Positions 47,601 to 59,285 of a stretch of DNA of 64,000 nt are shown piece after piece. Made by a program: the position numbers and the translations under genes. The notes beneath the pieces were generated by a model. It did no database searches, was not told the DNA's origin, and saw nothing but the letters and a program-made list of their open reading frames with translations. Source of the stretch: Symsagittifera roscoffensis (Eukaryota; Xenacoelomorpha; Acoela; Convolutidae); assembly GCF_963678635.1 (NCBI RefSeq), contig NC_087062.1:72321345-72385344 (forward strand). Direction: 5' to 3'. How positions within the stretch are numbered: the stretch's first letter is position 1; each line of letters opens with the position of its first letter.

Positions 47601-48717
47601 TAAAGGCTATGGTCGGAACAATCTGTGCTATTTGCACAGTAATCGGCTATCCTTGTGATTGCTTGTTAACAAATCACCCCTCTGTACTCTTTAAATCTAG
47701 CGGTAATGTGACAAACTTGCAGTCTTTTTCACGCTCACGCTCATTTACAAAATGCAATTATGTTTTTCTGACATCCACATTTTTTTACCGAAAGAACAAA
47801 GTAGATAGTAGAATTGTTTTCAAATGGGCGTTTTTGGTACCTGCTGAACAAAAGAAAATATCAATGCCCTCGTAAAATCTGATGGTATCTTGGTTTCCAA
47901 TTAATATGATTTTTTATTATTAAATTTATCTTCGGAATTGAACTACATGGGAAATATTCATTCTCAATTTGATTTTTTGGACCCTTTTTGGTTGTAGAAT
48001 TAGTTGTGACGGCAGCTCGCATATCAAATTGACTATCTCGATAGTGAATTGATATCAAAAAAATAGCCAACCGAATTTTGGCGGAAGATCTGTGCGGATT
48101 TTGAAGGTCGCTAAGGATGTCAATTCGAAGATTTTCACTTCAAAGGGGGGAGGGGGGGGGGGGGGGGGAGGATGTTAACTTGATCCGATCATAATTCCGT
48201 CCGTCTTTTTGGCAAGCTATCACTTCGGTGCAATTTTCCTTCAACGTTTGAATACCTTTATCAACCTTTCACAAAATCAGCAAAATTTGGAAACAAAAAT
48301 TTTGTTTGCAAAGAAAATTTTGATCCATTTTGCGCTGCAGCCGGCAATCGTTAGTTGTGTTCTTTTGTCATTAGAAGATGTATGAGACTGCTTTATTTCC
48401 AAAAAATTTGACAGATTGATTGTTCTCTGTGGTATTTTAAGGACCGCTTTTTTCATTAAGCATTTTCGAACAGAACTTTGAAAGGTAGATCACTTGCAAA
48501 ATTAATGACGTAAGGAGCTCATATTTCAAACGCTATTTCATTGCGATCTTTTTTGTAAGTTATAGGTCGGATCAATTACCGCGCTTTATACTCCGTGCTG
48601 TTAGGTTGTAGGCGGCTATTTAACCCGGCTCAAGAACTGCAAATTTAATTGAGTTTAGACTTAGTTATATGATTATCTTATTGTATGTGATGATATCCCT
48701 CACTAGAGTTTAATGAG
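44698..48717. other. 4 kb AT-rich stretch with no gene supported
   Basis: Open frames at 46287-46592, 47167-47367 and 47609-47875 lack motifs, credible starts or flanking splice signals that I can join. An oligo-G tract lies at about 48147-48170. Undetected exons cannot be excluded. Confidence 0.45.
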
Positions 48718-48751
48718 TAACAAGATTGCTCGTATCAGGGCGAAGCCCTGA

Positions 48752-48966
48752 TTGTTCCGACTGCCTTTTAGAGGTTATGGATCAGTAATAACATTTGAAA
48801 AATTAAATGAAATAAAACAAAATGAATTAAAAAAAAAAAAACTTGAGATTTTTTGCAGAAATCATCACACCTCACGCCATATAGAGTACAAAAAAATAGA
48901 TTTTGCTGATTGTATGACTAGCATTTTTCCATAAACCAAAATTGTTTATTTTTTACACTTTATTTT
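48752..48966 (+). repeat. 215-bp direct repeat in RF1 copy c, left
   Basis: Nearly identical to 49132-49345. Together they flank the 165-bp block at 48967-49131. Confidence 0.85.
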
Positions 48967-49131
48967 GACCATAGGACCTCCTCTGGCCATGAATTTTTGG
49001 TTTAGCTTCGCTCGAAATACAAATGGCAAACCTCTATCCGGGTCAATGGTTTGAAAAGCAGTGTACTGCTGAACTGTTTACAATGACCGCAAACGCACAC
49101 CCTGGTTATATAATTGTTGTTTTCTATTACT
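48967..49131 (+). repeat. 165-bp dispersed block, copy 1
   Basis: Nearly identical to 58061-58225. A plus-strand frame (M-A-N-L-Y-P-G-Q-W-F-E-K-Q-C) is open in both copies. I see only one difference in its first ~105 bp, TTT versus TTC, which is synonymous in that frame. It may be a captured exon; family not recognised. Confidence 0.7.
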
Positions 49132-49345
49132 TTGTTCCGACTGCCTTTTAGAGGTTATGGAGCAGTAATAACATTTGAAAAATTAAATGAAATAAAACAA
49201 AATGAATTAAAAAAAAAAAACTTGAGATTTTTTGCAGAAATCATCACACCTCACGCCATATAGAATACAAAAGAATAGATTTCGCTGATTGTATGACTAG
49301 CATTTTTCCATAAACCAAAATTATTTATTTTTTACACTTTATTTT
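49132..49345 (+). repeat. 215-bp direct repeat in RF1 copy c, right
   Basis: Second copy of 48752-48966, beginning at the same TTGTTCCGACTGCC word. Confidence 0.85.
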
Positions 49346-50136
49346 CTCAAAATTTTTTCGTTGTGTTCGTAAACGAGCACAAATGATATAAACATTGGTT
49401 ACTCAAACGTAGTAAGCAAAAGTTTGGCCGTCTTGAATTAAAAATGCATTGGAAATGTGTTAATCCTGTCTCACACAAATAATATCACGAAAATAACGAA
49501 CTCAAAGATGATAATTTCTAAAATTTGAATTTGAATTTTACCAAACATTGATCAAGGCATACAAAAACATGTCATAAAAAAGAAAGAGAAGCATGTCATA
49601 AAAAAGAAAGAGAAAAATTTTGGAGGCAATTTCAAAAATATTTTGAAAACCTTTTGTCGTCGCCATCAAAATAATGCTAGTTATACATTTTCCATATAAG
49701 GAAATTGTATGATTAGCATTTTTTTGACAAAAAGTTTTTTTCTTTCAATTAGTACGATACACCGAGTTTTATGCCACAACAAGAGTAAAGTTTTTCGAAA
49801 AGTCGACGACACCATTTTAGCAAAATGTATGAAAATTGTATGGCAAGTATTTTTTCACAGACTTAGTTTATGGATTTGTATGATTAGCATTTTTGGTCTA
49901 TGGAGGTCAACCCGGGTAATTGACCCGAATTGGCAATTTTTAAACCCCTATAACTTTACGAAAAATGATCACAGGTGAAATATCTTTTCAAATTTAAGCT
50001 CAAGACAACAATAGTTTTTGAATGATAAAAAAATTCCGTCAAAAATAGCTAGTTAAGAAGTCTAAATTTGTCTGAAGAAAAAAACACCCACCCCGAGCAA
50101 AAATATTCCGTTACTTTCGTATCGAAAGTCGGAACA

Positions 50137-51244
50137 ATAATCGATTACATTGTGTTTCCATTGTTAGTCTATAAAATTACCGAAAAAATAGAATATAATC
50201 TATTAAAATGGATAATAATTATATTATTTTTCTGAACAACAAAACCTTTTTTGATCAATTACAATCGCTTATAATCGATTTTTTTTTGCAAATACTTGAC
50301 TTTTCTTTTGGTTGAGACATAATTCTTTTCCATCAATTTTAATCAAAAACTTTTGTCGCTTTTGATTAATTGACTCATTTTCATAAATTTGTTCCAAATA
50401 TCACTAAGTTTTGAACCAAATACAAAAAAATTTGTTGATTTTTGAAAATTTTTGTGATCTTTGCTGCACGTTTTTAAGGTCACCCTCGGCTTCCGCCCGC
50501 CGGCCAATTTTACCACTATACGCCTCGTTTATTCCCTGTGAGGGGAGAGGGTAAACGTGACTACGGTTTTAACCCACTAATAAGTTCCCCTATCAAACTT
50601 TTATTGTACTTTATGCGTAAACCCCCGGTATTTTTATGCGTGTACAACATTAAAAGTTTGCACTCCCTCACCCCGACACAATACCCGCCCCCAAACTTAC
50701 CCCTCCAGTCAGGGGGAGGAATATTGAACAGGGGAAGGGGATTTAATCATCGGGGGTTGAACAGGGAGTTGGTGGGGCAGAGAGTAGGAGGGGGGGGAGG
50801 GGTTAAGCAAAACTATGAGTCATAGTTTTGCAGAAACGGAGTATGAATTCAAGAAACAAACAGTTCTGCAAAAAACTTGATTAAAATGTATTTTTGTCGT
50901 CAAGTTGTTTATCATGGACTTTTATAGTGATTATAATTAAAGTGAAATTGATTGTAATAAATTATTTAAAGAAAAAAAAATCGTTAATGATTCATTGAAA
51001 ACGGATTATATTTTTAAAATTGGCATCTTTAATTGATTTTATTGTTCAATGCTTTGTCATAAAATTCTATTATGATCAATTTTTTTATTTGAAACACTAG
51101 CGTTGTTAAATTTTAAAACTCGCCAGTTGGGCCTATTAAGGATAGATAAGGCGCGACAAAATTCCATTTATGATTACGTAATCGGTGAAATGATTGTGTT
51201 AATTTTCAACCTTTTTGTTCTTTTTCGAAATTTACATCGACGTT
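50137..51244. other. AT-rich arms around an oligo-C/G core
   Basis: ATAATCGATT-type words at 50137-50280 precede a GC-rich core (50481-50805) with CCCTC, CCCC and GGGG runs. The layout resembles the element at 60002-60969. A perfect 12-bp-arm hairpin lies at 50807-50831. The open frame at 50538-50825 is low-complexity and not convincing. Confidence 0.4.
50807..50831. other. Perfect 25-nt hairpin
   Basis: Twelve-base arms, GCAAAACTATGA and TCATAGTTTTGC, around a single G. No run of T follows, so it does not look like a terminator. Confidence 0.8.
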
Positions 51245-51302
51245 AAAGAGCAGTCAGAACACTCAAGGATTCGCGTTGGAGCGAGGAGTCTTGTCTTGTT
51301 GA
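51245..51302 (-). repeat. Degenerate RF1 head
   Basis: Resembles the minus-strand head end of RF1 (AGAGCAGTCAGAACACTCA ... GAGTCTTGTC), with a broken hairpin. With copy c it could mark the right end of another fold-back pair. Confidence 0.45.
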
Positions 51303-51486
51303 TATGCAAGGATGCAAAAAATTTAATTGCAATTGATAAGTCAGAAAAGGGTTCGCAGCGAAACATTTAAAATTATTTTTTAATTGAAGACCTATAGTTC
51401 TTATTTTAAAACCTTGATAAAATGTTACTTTGTGGCAGCTAATTTTACTTTATACAAATTAAGAAAAAAAATAAAAGTGAATTAAT

Positions 51487-51640
51487 CCTATTTAAAACAT
51501 TAAAAATTGACGACGAATTCTCTCCGTCGGAGAGAATGAAAAAGCGAAGGTCAGACATATGTGACCTGTTAGATTGATTAGATAAGTCATTAGCTAAACT
51601 AAAATAAATTTGAAGTGGAACTACATCTTTCCTCAAAGCA
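51487..51640 (-). repeat. LTR fragment A of the second gypsy element
   Basis: Inverted match to 55865-56020, including AGATAAGTCATTAGCTAA and AAGGTCAGACATA. Contains a CTCTCCG-T-CGGAGAG stem. It lies on the 3' side of the minus-strand pol, as a 3' LTR would. Confidence 0.6.
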
Positions 51641-52656
51641 GGAAAAATTTAGGTCGCAGGATTAACTAATTTACTAACTAATTGCTCCTTTTCTTTCCTT
51701 CGAGAAACAAAATAAAACTTAGGCGCCGTATGTGAACTAGAATAATGTTAGGATTATCGATTGAAACTAATTTAAAAAATTCAATACTGAATTTGAAGAA
51801 AATAACCAACATCCGATGAAAATAAATATAGAAAACTGACTAGCGGATTATGCATTAGTTACGAAGTTAAATTCTGTGAAATGTAACTGAGTGAATTGAA
51901 ATTAAGCGAACTAAGGTCAGTAGATTACTGCTAAAAATTAAGAATAGACGATCATTCGGCTGACTAACGAACACTGGTCCGAAGGAATGTTAATGTTAGT
52001 ATAAGCAGTTAGCGATCAGTTTGCGAATTTTGTGGATTTTTGGTGTGGGTATGGTTAACAAATGAAAAACACCGAATTGGCGAAAACGGTAAAACAAGTT
52101 TTGCTTGAATTAGCAGTTTTTATAGCTGTTTAAAAATTTTTCCAGCTCTGTATTAAATAGTTCACTATTTCATTCTGTGTTTCCGTCGTAATTATTAATA
52201 GCGATTCTTAAAGATTCCTCAGTCGAAGAGGAGGTGTGTATGTCTGGCGTTGAAGAGTCCAAAAATAAAGTCACCTCCTCCGAAGGAGTTTCATGGTGGG
52301 GTGCACTAGGGATTCGTTATGGTTGTTATCCAGGACAATCGGATTCAATGCAGAGCCAGGTTTTTCTTGTGAGTGATCTATAACATCTATAAAATATCTT
52401 TTACCGTAAAATTTTGGCGGACCCACGTTTCGGTTTGACCGAATTAGAAGCGGTTCGTTACCTGAATTAGGTGGAGGCTGAAAAATGGAAATGGCCTAGT
52501 CGGAAGAGTCATTACCTCGTAAACCGGGAAGTTTTTGTAGGATATTCGTCGAGTGTTGTTGTCGTCTTGTCTGTTTGATCTCTTTCTTTTGGGGTGACAA
52601 TTGGTTCCGCCGGAGCGATGCCGATTGGTTGTTAAGCCGTCGTCTTGGTTATCGTC

Positions 52657-52959
52657 TTAAATCTCAACCTTTAAAATATCATTTGATTTACGAAGGTTAG
52701 CAGTGTTGTTATCGTGATTTTCATCTTTTAGGGTATCGAAAATTATTCGGTCCCTGACCACGTCTCTACACGGAAAGCCTCCTGCTATCCATTCGCAATC
52801 GCTATTATCGGAGGTATACGAGGAAATATTAATGGACTTGTCAGAAGCGAGATAATTTGGAGTAATGATGGAATTCTTGCATCGGAGTGGCTGTCTTCGT
52901 GAAGGGTTCGTTGATGTTCTCGACACCCTCGTCCTGGTGTTGTTGCCTGATGCTTCCAA
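52657..52959 (-). pseudogene. Minus-strand open frame beyond the gypsy integrase
   Basis: A 100-residue frame rich in S, T, N and R, placed where the C-terminal tail of pol would lie. No domain recognised. Association with the gypsy element is by position only. Confidence 0.3.
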
Positions 52960-53499
52960 TTTATTTAATTTTTGGTCTCTGTTTTTGTTTTCTAGACTTG
53001 TTTGGTTTTCATAGATTCGTGCGTCTCGTACCTACTTCAACATTAAGGTTAGGAAAGCATGGGAACGATATGTTGTCTTTAAAGGATCAGATTTTAGAAG
53101 ATTTCGATTTAGGGAGAGCGAGGTCTGATTTTCTGATTAATTTTCCATCGGATAATTCTTCAGTAGTGCCAGAGGTGTTTTAAATGTTTTGGTTTAACTC
53201 TTTGTAAAACGGATTTCCATTGATGCTCTAGTTCGTTTCCGAAGGATTTTACCTTTCAATGGACACTGAAGGGGAATTCTAGACGAGGAAGCTTTTGAGG
53301 GAGATAGGTAGTCTGATTCATATCCCTTCTCCAGAGGTGTCTGGTTCTTCTTAGGGATCACAGTATCCTTATATCGATCCTCCACTCTGTCCTCCGCATT
53401 CCATTCTTTAGCTCCTTCCTTGGAAAGTATCGATTTTCTCTTGTCTACTTGTCTAAATATCCATTGGATTGTTTACCAGGTGCCAGTTGTTTTCAAATA

Positions 53500-55620
53500 G
53501 TTTTTGGTTTTCTTTTAAAATGTATTTCGAGAGGAGAGCATTCAGTTTTTATTTGATAAGTGGACCAGATAATTTTTGAGATAGCATCTTGTAATGTACA
53601 TTTTTGAAACTTCTGGGTCATTGCCAACAGTTTGATTTTTACAGTATGTACAAGATTTTCAACTAATCCGTTGGAGCGACGATCTCCTACTGTACAAAAT
53701 ATTAATTTAATATTGTTCGAGTGACAAATTATTTTGAAATCTTGGCTTGTAAATCAGGATGCGTGGTCTACTCTAATGGAGTAGGGTATGCCATGAAGAA
53801 AAATGTAATCTTGAAGAAATTCGACAACTGTTTTTGACGACGTGGATGTAGTAATTTTTGCTGATGGAAGTTTTGAAAATCTTTCGATGCAAAGTAAAAT
53901 ATATTTATTTGTGCCCCAGTGAAATCTAGAGGCCCGGTGAAATATATGTTAAGTTCTACGTTGGGTTCAACTAAGGGGGAAAGTTCACTAGTTTGAGAGA
54001 TTGTAATCACGCTTTTTTAAAATTTTAACTGTTTTTGTACATTCTGAACAGTTTATGCCATGGCAATATATCTGTCTGTTAATATGGGGCTTCCAGATGT
54101 ATTGGGCCAATTATTTTATTCCGTATTGACCGGGATGTGTTTCATGTAGTATTTTAATCATAGCATTTCTCAGGATAAAGGGGATAACTAATTTACCATC
54201 TATGTACAACAATCCATCTGATTCGTGTAAGTCCCTTACGAATTGGTGAAAATATGGAGAATTTGCATTAATCGCCTCGACTTTATTTTAAAATTTTGAA
54301 GTGTTTTCACGATAGGGCTCAAGATTTGGTCATCTTCATGTAGGAGAGCGACTAATTTGGCATTAAATAAATTATATAATCCAAAGGACGATCTGGCAAC
54401 TTCAAGTTTCCACGGTATTTATTTACAAGTTTTTCGTGTTCGGATAACAATGGGAGTTCTGGAGAAACTTGAATACCGGATGTGGAGGGATAAATTACAA
54501 TTTTGTTATTTTCCTTATTTACAGTATTTACAACTTTTCTATACAAAGCGGAAATAATTATGCTACAATTAAGAAATAAAAAGAAAAAATGCGGAATTAT
54601 AAATAGGTAATATTTGAATAACCCGAAGGAATACATTTTGAAGTATAGAATTCAGTTCGATTATGATTTGAGTTACAAACTGGAAAAGTCGAGTTAATAA
54701 GTTTTAGAACTGATGCTAAAAATTAAATAAGTAAATTTGCGTAATCGGAATTTTCCAAATTTGAACCAATAGCAGTGCATGACTGTCTGATTATTTGAGG
54801 GCTAAATTGCTTTCATGATTTTATCGATATTTGTGAATAAAAATTCTTCGTCATAATGTGATGGGGGTAAGTATTTTCCAGATTGAATTCTTGAAATTAA
54901 ATCGGTGAGTTCCATATCTTTTCCCGCTAGGTGCTTAATTGTAAAAGTAAAAGGTAATATCCGATCGGCCCATCTTGTTAGTTTACTGTGATTTGCTTAT
55001 TCCCGTAGTTTGTTAAAAGGGCGGAAAGTAGGGCTTTATGATCTGTAATTACTTCGGAGTCTGATCCATAAAGGAAGTTCTTACGATGTTCTACTGCCCA
55101 AACGAATCCCAAAAGTTCTAATTCCAATCGTCTTCTAATCGTTCTCACGGATTTGTTCTAAGGTTGCCCCTAATCCATTATGTGATGCATCGATTTTTAT
55201 TCTAGTTTTACGTTTTACGTCAAAGTGCGTATTTTCTGTCAGATTAATAATTTCTTGTTTGATTTTTTCGAAAGCTTTTGTATGGTCAAAGTTCCAATGG
55301 AAATTAAACTTCCTATTCAGCAAGGGAGGAGCGGATTTCCCAAAAATGTTGAATTTGGAACGAATTTGATGTATTGATTTATGAGCACGACAAATGATCT
55401 TAATTCCTTCAGGTTTTTAGAGATAGTTAGGTCCTTTATTGCTTTCGTTTTGTCGATCAACTTCAGAGGTTGTGATAATGGGTGATATTTATTCGATTTT
55501 CTATTTTCCCAATTCGAAGAAATAGATTTTTGAAGGTCTTACAAATGTGAATGATTTCCCTGTCTTTTTCTGCGGTGGAAACGACATTTTTAACTTCCAC
55601 ATTACTTTCATCTCTTTATG
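53500..55620 (-). pseudogene. Second Ty3/gypsy pol: RT remnant, RNase H, integrase
   Basis: Read on the minus strand, in several frames. Near 55620-55480 is an RT-approach segment (L-F-L-R-I-G-K-I-E-N). It then jumps to the RT thumb (D-L-T-I-S-K-N-L-K-E-L-R-S-F, ~55440-55380), so the RT palm with its YxDD is deleted. RNase H follows: K-I-D-A-S-H-N-G-L-G-A-T-L-E-Q (first catalytic Asp, ~55200-55150), V-I-T-D-H-K-A-L, and L-T-R-W-A-D-R-I-L. The integrase zinc domain (H-E-T-H-P-G-Q-Y-G ... C-S-E-C, ~54170-54040) and a degenerate core (~54010-53770) come last. Many stops and frameshifts; certainly non-functional. Confidence 0.8.
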
Positions 55621-55864
55621 AGTAATTTTTACTATTTGATAGTTGTGCTCGGTTTTAAAGAATTAACAGCAAAAAAAATCAACATTTTAAAACAAAAAAG
55701 TAAATACTTTGGATGAGTCTTAAGATTAAAAGTTTTTATTGAATCTTCAAAATTTTTACCAAATTATCAAGAGTATGTGCCTCTATGCGAGACATTATGC
55801 ATGCATTAATTGCTTTGAGCTCCGTTAATGAGTGAATCAGAAGAAATTTCCCCAATTTGTAAAA

Positions 55865-56020
55865 AATAAAAAGGGTTTAGGTTTGATGTGATTCCACTTT
55901 ATATCTATTCCAGATTAGCTAATGACTTATCTCACAGATCACTTATGTCTGACCTTCATCTTTTCATTATCTCCGACTGAAAGAATACTTCGTCACTTTT
56001 TAATGTTTTATTTGTAGATT
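55865..56020 (+). repeat. LTR fragment B of the second gypsy element
   Basis: Inverted partner of 51487-51640. It lies immediately upstream of the plus-strand gag, where a 5' LTR would be. Confidence 0.6.
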
Positions 56021-56090
56021 ATCTCCCTTTTATCCTTTTATTCTTTCAACTAAAAAAAGTTGAATTAGCTGCAACAACAACTTTCAATCT

Positions 56091-57272
56091 TTGCGCAGTC
56101 AAACAACGAATCCAATACCTCCATTCTGGCAGAACCATACGGTGGACGCACCTTGGGAGGGTTGGAGTGATTTTTTCCACTTAGCAATCATTGCGAAAGA
56201 AAATGTAGATATTCAGAATCTACTAAATTCTTCAGAAAAACACCACCCTCTTCCACCAGCACTAGAAAATCCGACAGAAAACGAATCGGAAATCCAAAGG
56301 AAAACAAGGACAAAAAGAAATATCCAAGTACAAAAACGATATGACGGCGACGAGGCGGCTTCTATTAAAACCGAAACTGAGAAAATTAATAAAATGAGAA
56401 TAGAGGAAGCCGACAAGAAACTCCGCTTTATCCTCTACCTAGCCCTAGGAAACAAAGGAAAACAAATCTTCGGTCAGAAATTCACAAAGATAAAAAATAC
56501 TTCAAATTTCCTCTAAAGAGTTTTGGTAAATCTAGCAACCACCTTCATCACACTCGAAAAGCACAAACTGTAAAACAAAAAACAACGAGACAGAGAGTGA
56601 TTAGAACAAATTTGGCGAGACTTAGCCAAAATGGTCAAAAAGTGTGACATATCCGCCGGAGCGGATGAATATTGAACGGAGCAATATCTGTATGAAATGT
56701 GGCGGTACATTCTCAAAAAGACAGCTTGCTGTTTGTCCAGCGAAGAGCACGACTTGTACATCATGTAAATATAAAGGTAAATAATCAAGTTGTAAATAGT
56801 GAAGATTGTAATCCGTGTAATCAACCGGATGAAAATTTGGACCGTGCAAACAGAGAATGTTGTGGTGTGATCAATGAATTGTCAGAATCTGGACAAAATG
56901 AAAATGACGATTTTTCTGTTATGAATGTAACTACAATTTTTGACGACGACGGTGAGGAACTCAAAAAACTGTTAAATATTGGCCTCGGGGAAGGAAAACT
57001 AAGTTATCTTAAACATCCAAGGGGACACTGCTAGCCCGGTCAGTTTCATCAAGAGAAACGTTCTAAATGAATTGAAATTATGGGATCCTTATTCAAAGAT
57101 TTATCCAGTGGATAAAGTAACCAAGGTTTTGTATTGCGAGTTCACGGACAATGCCATCAACATCACTTTATACTTTCAATTTTCTCAAATGGATGATCAC
57201 ATGAAGATTGTCAGTTTTTCCGGACAGAAGGTCACGAGAGAAATATCCTTAGCCTGCCAAAAGTGGGGATAG
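56091..57272 (+). pseudogene. Second Ty3/gypsy gag and protease remnant
   Basis: Plus-strand fragments. 56091-56516 begins with a capsid-type P-P-F-W ... P-W-E-G-W motif and a helical segment with L-R-F-I-L-Y-L-A-L-G. At ~56690-56780 there is a cysteine-rich knuckle (C-M-K-C ... C-P-A-K ... C-T-S-C-K-Y-K-G) of the kind seen in Mag-like gag, with the usual His missing. Near 57026-57050 is a protease active-site-like D-T-A-S-P-V-S-F, leading into 57072-57272. Frames change between these parts, and there is no RT downstream. It points away from the minus-strand pol at 53500-55620. Confidence 0.75.
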
Positions 57273-58060
57273 AAATCTCACAGAAGTACTTCCCACTTTT
57301 CCAGACGAACAACAGTTGCCGTAATTTTGAATTTTTTTGAACGCGCAAGCGGAATTTTTTGAACGATCTCTAATTAAATTTTCTTCCATATTATTATGAG
57401 TGATATGGTCAAAAATTGTCATTTCAACCGTGAAAAAACAGAACCTACATAAGATAATTTCTTTTTTTTTCAAAATTAGATTAAAAAAATCAAAATTTTG
57501 AATGGAAGTATTAGATGCCCTGTCAAACTTTGTTTTTTTTCTCTCATATCAAAAAACTCAAAAGTGATTTGATATGTAATTATCATATCACCAGATGATA
57601 ATTTTCGATAATCAAATTATTATGGGTTTTCTAGTTTTTGCCTGCCTTAATGCTCTGTGGCGTGTTTATCTCAACCCCGATTTATTATGTACAATGCATA
57701 AAACAGATGAGCCTGGCTCAGAAAATAGCTAACTTTAAGAATAAAATAAATGAAATTTTGCAGTTAATTACTTGAAAGTTTTAACCGAACGATGGGAAAA
57801 ATCAAAATTTTCAAACAGTTGAACAAGAATTGCCGATATTTTGAAAGACTTGCTGATTTATTGTCTTATTAAGACGCTTTGACGCTTTTCATAAAGACTG
57901 CTGGGTGTTTCTATCTTTTGAAAGTCCGTTTTTTCTTCTTTCAGTATTAATAATTTTAACTTGTGATTCTCATTTTTAAACGCGTGCTGTGCATTTTGAA
58001 ATTAAAAAAACTATTTTGTTTCAATTGATTTTTTTTAACCGACGCGACAGTTTTTCAATC
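57273..58060. other. AT-rich stretch, no gene seen
   Basis: No coding or repeat signal recognised other than poly-T and poly-A runs. Confidence 0.45.
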
Positions 58061-58225
58061 GACCATAGGACCTCCTCTGGCCATGAATTTTTGATTGAGC
58101 TTCGGTCGAAATACAAATGGCAAACCTCTATCCGGGTCAATGGTTCGAAAAGCAGTGTACTGCTGAACTGTTTACAATGACCGCAAACGCACACCCTGGT
58201 TATATAATTGTTGTTTTATATTACT
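58061..58225 (+). repeat. 165-bp dispersed block, copy 2
   Basis: Nearly identical to 48967-49131. It ends 30 bp beyond the lipocalin stop codon and so overlaps that gene's likely 3' UTR in antisense. The plus-strand frame starting at 58117 stays open to 58338, reaching into the lipocalin exon in antisense, so the frame itself is not evidence of a gene. Confidence 0.7.
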
Positions 58226-58255
58226 TATATCATTCAATTATCAGAAATCAATATC

Positions 58256-59285
58256 TTAAGAAGGGCAATTCTCTTGATTTACCTTTGACATGGTCAAATT
58301 TATTCCATGTGACTTCAAGCAATCTTCTGTTAACTTGATTTCTATTTGATCTGGATTGCGAGTTCGTGAGAAAGTTGAGACCAGCTCTAGTTTCATTTCC
58401 TGGATCGACTGGCAGTAGAACGTTACCATAATGTCAGTTGATAGACATAGAATGAAGAAGTTTGGTCTCCAGTCGAGCAAAGTACGTCCGATGTTGAATG
58501 AGTTTCGATTTAAAGACATGTCAAGGTTCTTAAAACCCGCAACCAACTCTGAGTTGTATTTGTGATCCTTGAAGTAAGAACGAGTAATTTCTATTCTCGA
58601 ACCTGAAATTGATTTTCAAATTTTTGAATATAAAACCACTATTAAACACTGTTTATGGCCACTGGAAACCAATGAAAATAAACCGAAGTAAAAACGGCAG
58701 ATCTGCTTCAAATCACGACGCCATTTATCACTTTGGTTGATTCTCATAAATGCATACTAAAGTGGTCGGCATTTTTTCTAGTATACTTTTGTAAAATTCA
58801 TTCTCTGACAACAATTCCAATGAGCTGATATTGATGAAAGTTTTTCAAATACCCCTATTCAAAGATATGAATTTTTTTTTTCGAACTCCGGAGCCCTAGA
58901 GGCTGTCTTAAATATCCCTATTTTGAGAACGTTTTCGCTCATATTTGCTAAACTTAATTTCGGCTATCGGCTTGTTTGTCAATCCAGCGAGTATTTTTCT
59001 CTCGTATATAAAGTTGTCGAGATATAAATTTAAAAAAAAAGTCAATGAGCAGATTAACTACTGTTTCTAACTGAAGGCTCCATGTTTTATAGTGATGTTA
59101 TTGTAATTGCATCTTTCCTTCTCGTACGGCACATAATTTGACCTCTCGATCTCAAACCAGCGACCGGTTAGTTGACTCTGACTGATCCTTTCACCCAGAC
59201 CAGTGGGGCAATGGCCAGAAGAGAAGTCTGCCGACACACATTTGAGAAAAGAGAAAAACACAAGATAGAACAAGTTGAATGCCAT
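58256..59285 (-). CDS. Apolipoprotein D-like lipocalin, two exons
   Basis: Minus strand. Exon 1 is 59285-59072 (ATG at 59285) and exon 2 is 58602-58256 (TAA at 58258-58256). The intron has GT at 59071-59070 and AG at 58604-58603, joining one codon in phase. The product is 186 residues, close to the usual size of apoD-type lipocalins. The N-terminus is a signal peptide (M-A-F-N-L-F-Y-L-V-F-F-S-F-L, cleavage probably after V-S-A). The lipocalin motif L-T-G-R-W-F-E-I-E-R follows. The C-terminal half shows F-F-I-L-C-L-S-T-D and a V-S-T-F-S-R-T-R-N-P segment, ending V-N-Q-E-N-C-P-S, collinear with the apoD family. Cys residues fall where the family forms two disulfides, plus two extra. Likely a secreted carrier of small hydrophobic ligands. 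Confidence 0.88.

Larger units (their letters stand above)
48720..50136 (+). repeat. RF1 repeat, copy c (interrupted)
   Basis: The head hairpin (CAGGGCGAAGCCCTG at ~48736-48750) and the tail hairpin (~50115-50131) are both present. The interior is rearranged: 48752-48966 is directly repeated at 49132-49345 around a 165-bp foreign block. 49346-49914 is unrelated, and RF1 resumes at ~49915. Confidence 0.7.

Noticed and set aside
50538-50825. 95-residue open frame in the oligo-C/G core
   Set aside because: Low-complexity Pro/Gly/Arg sequence produced by C and G runs; no start context.
57989-58180. Possible resemblance of the second frame of the 165-bp block to a bacterial HPr phosphocarrier
   Set aside because: Similarity is confined to a few residues, the phospho-His motif context is missing, and a phosphotransferase protein is implausible here.
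58117-58338. Plus-strand open frame resembling a lipocalin G-x-W start (Y-P-G-Q-W-F-E)
   Set aside because: It runs into the antisense of the real lipocalin exon and lacks a signal peptide or second half; at most a gene fragment.
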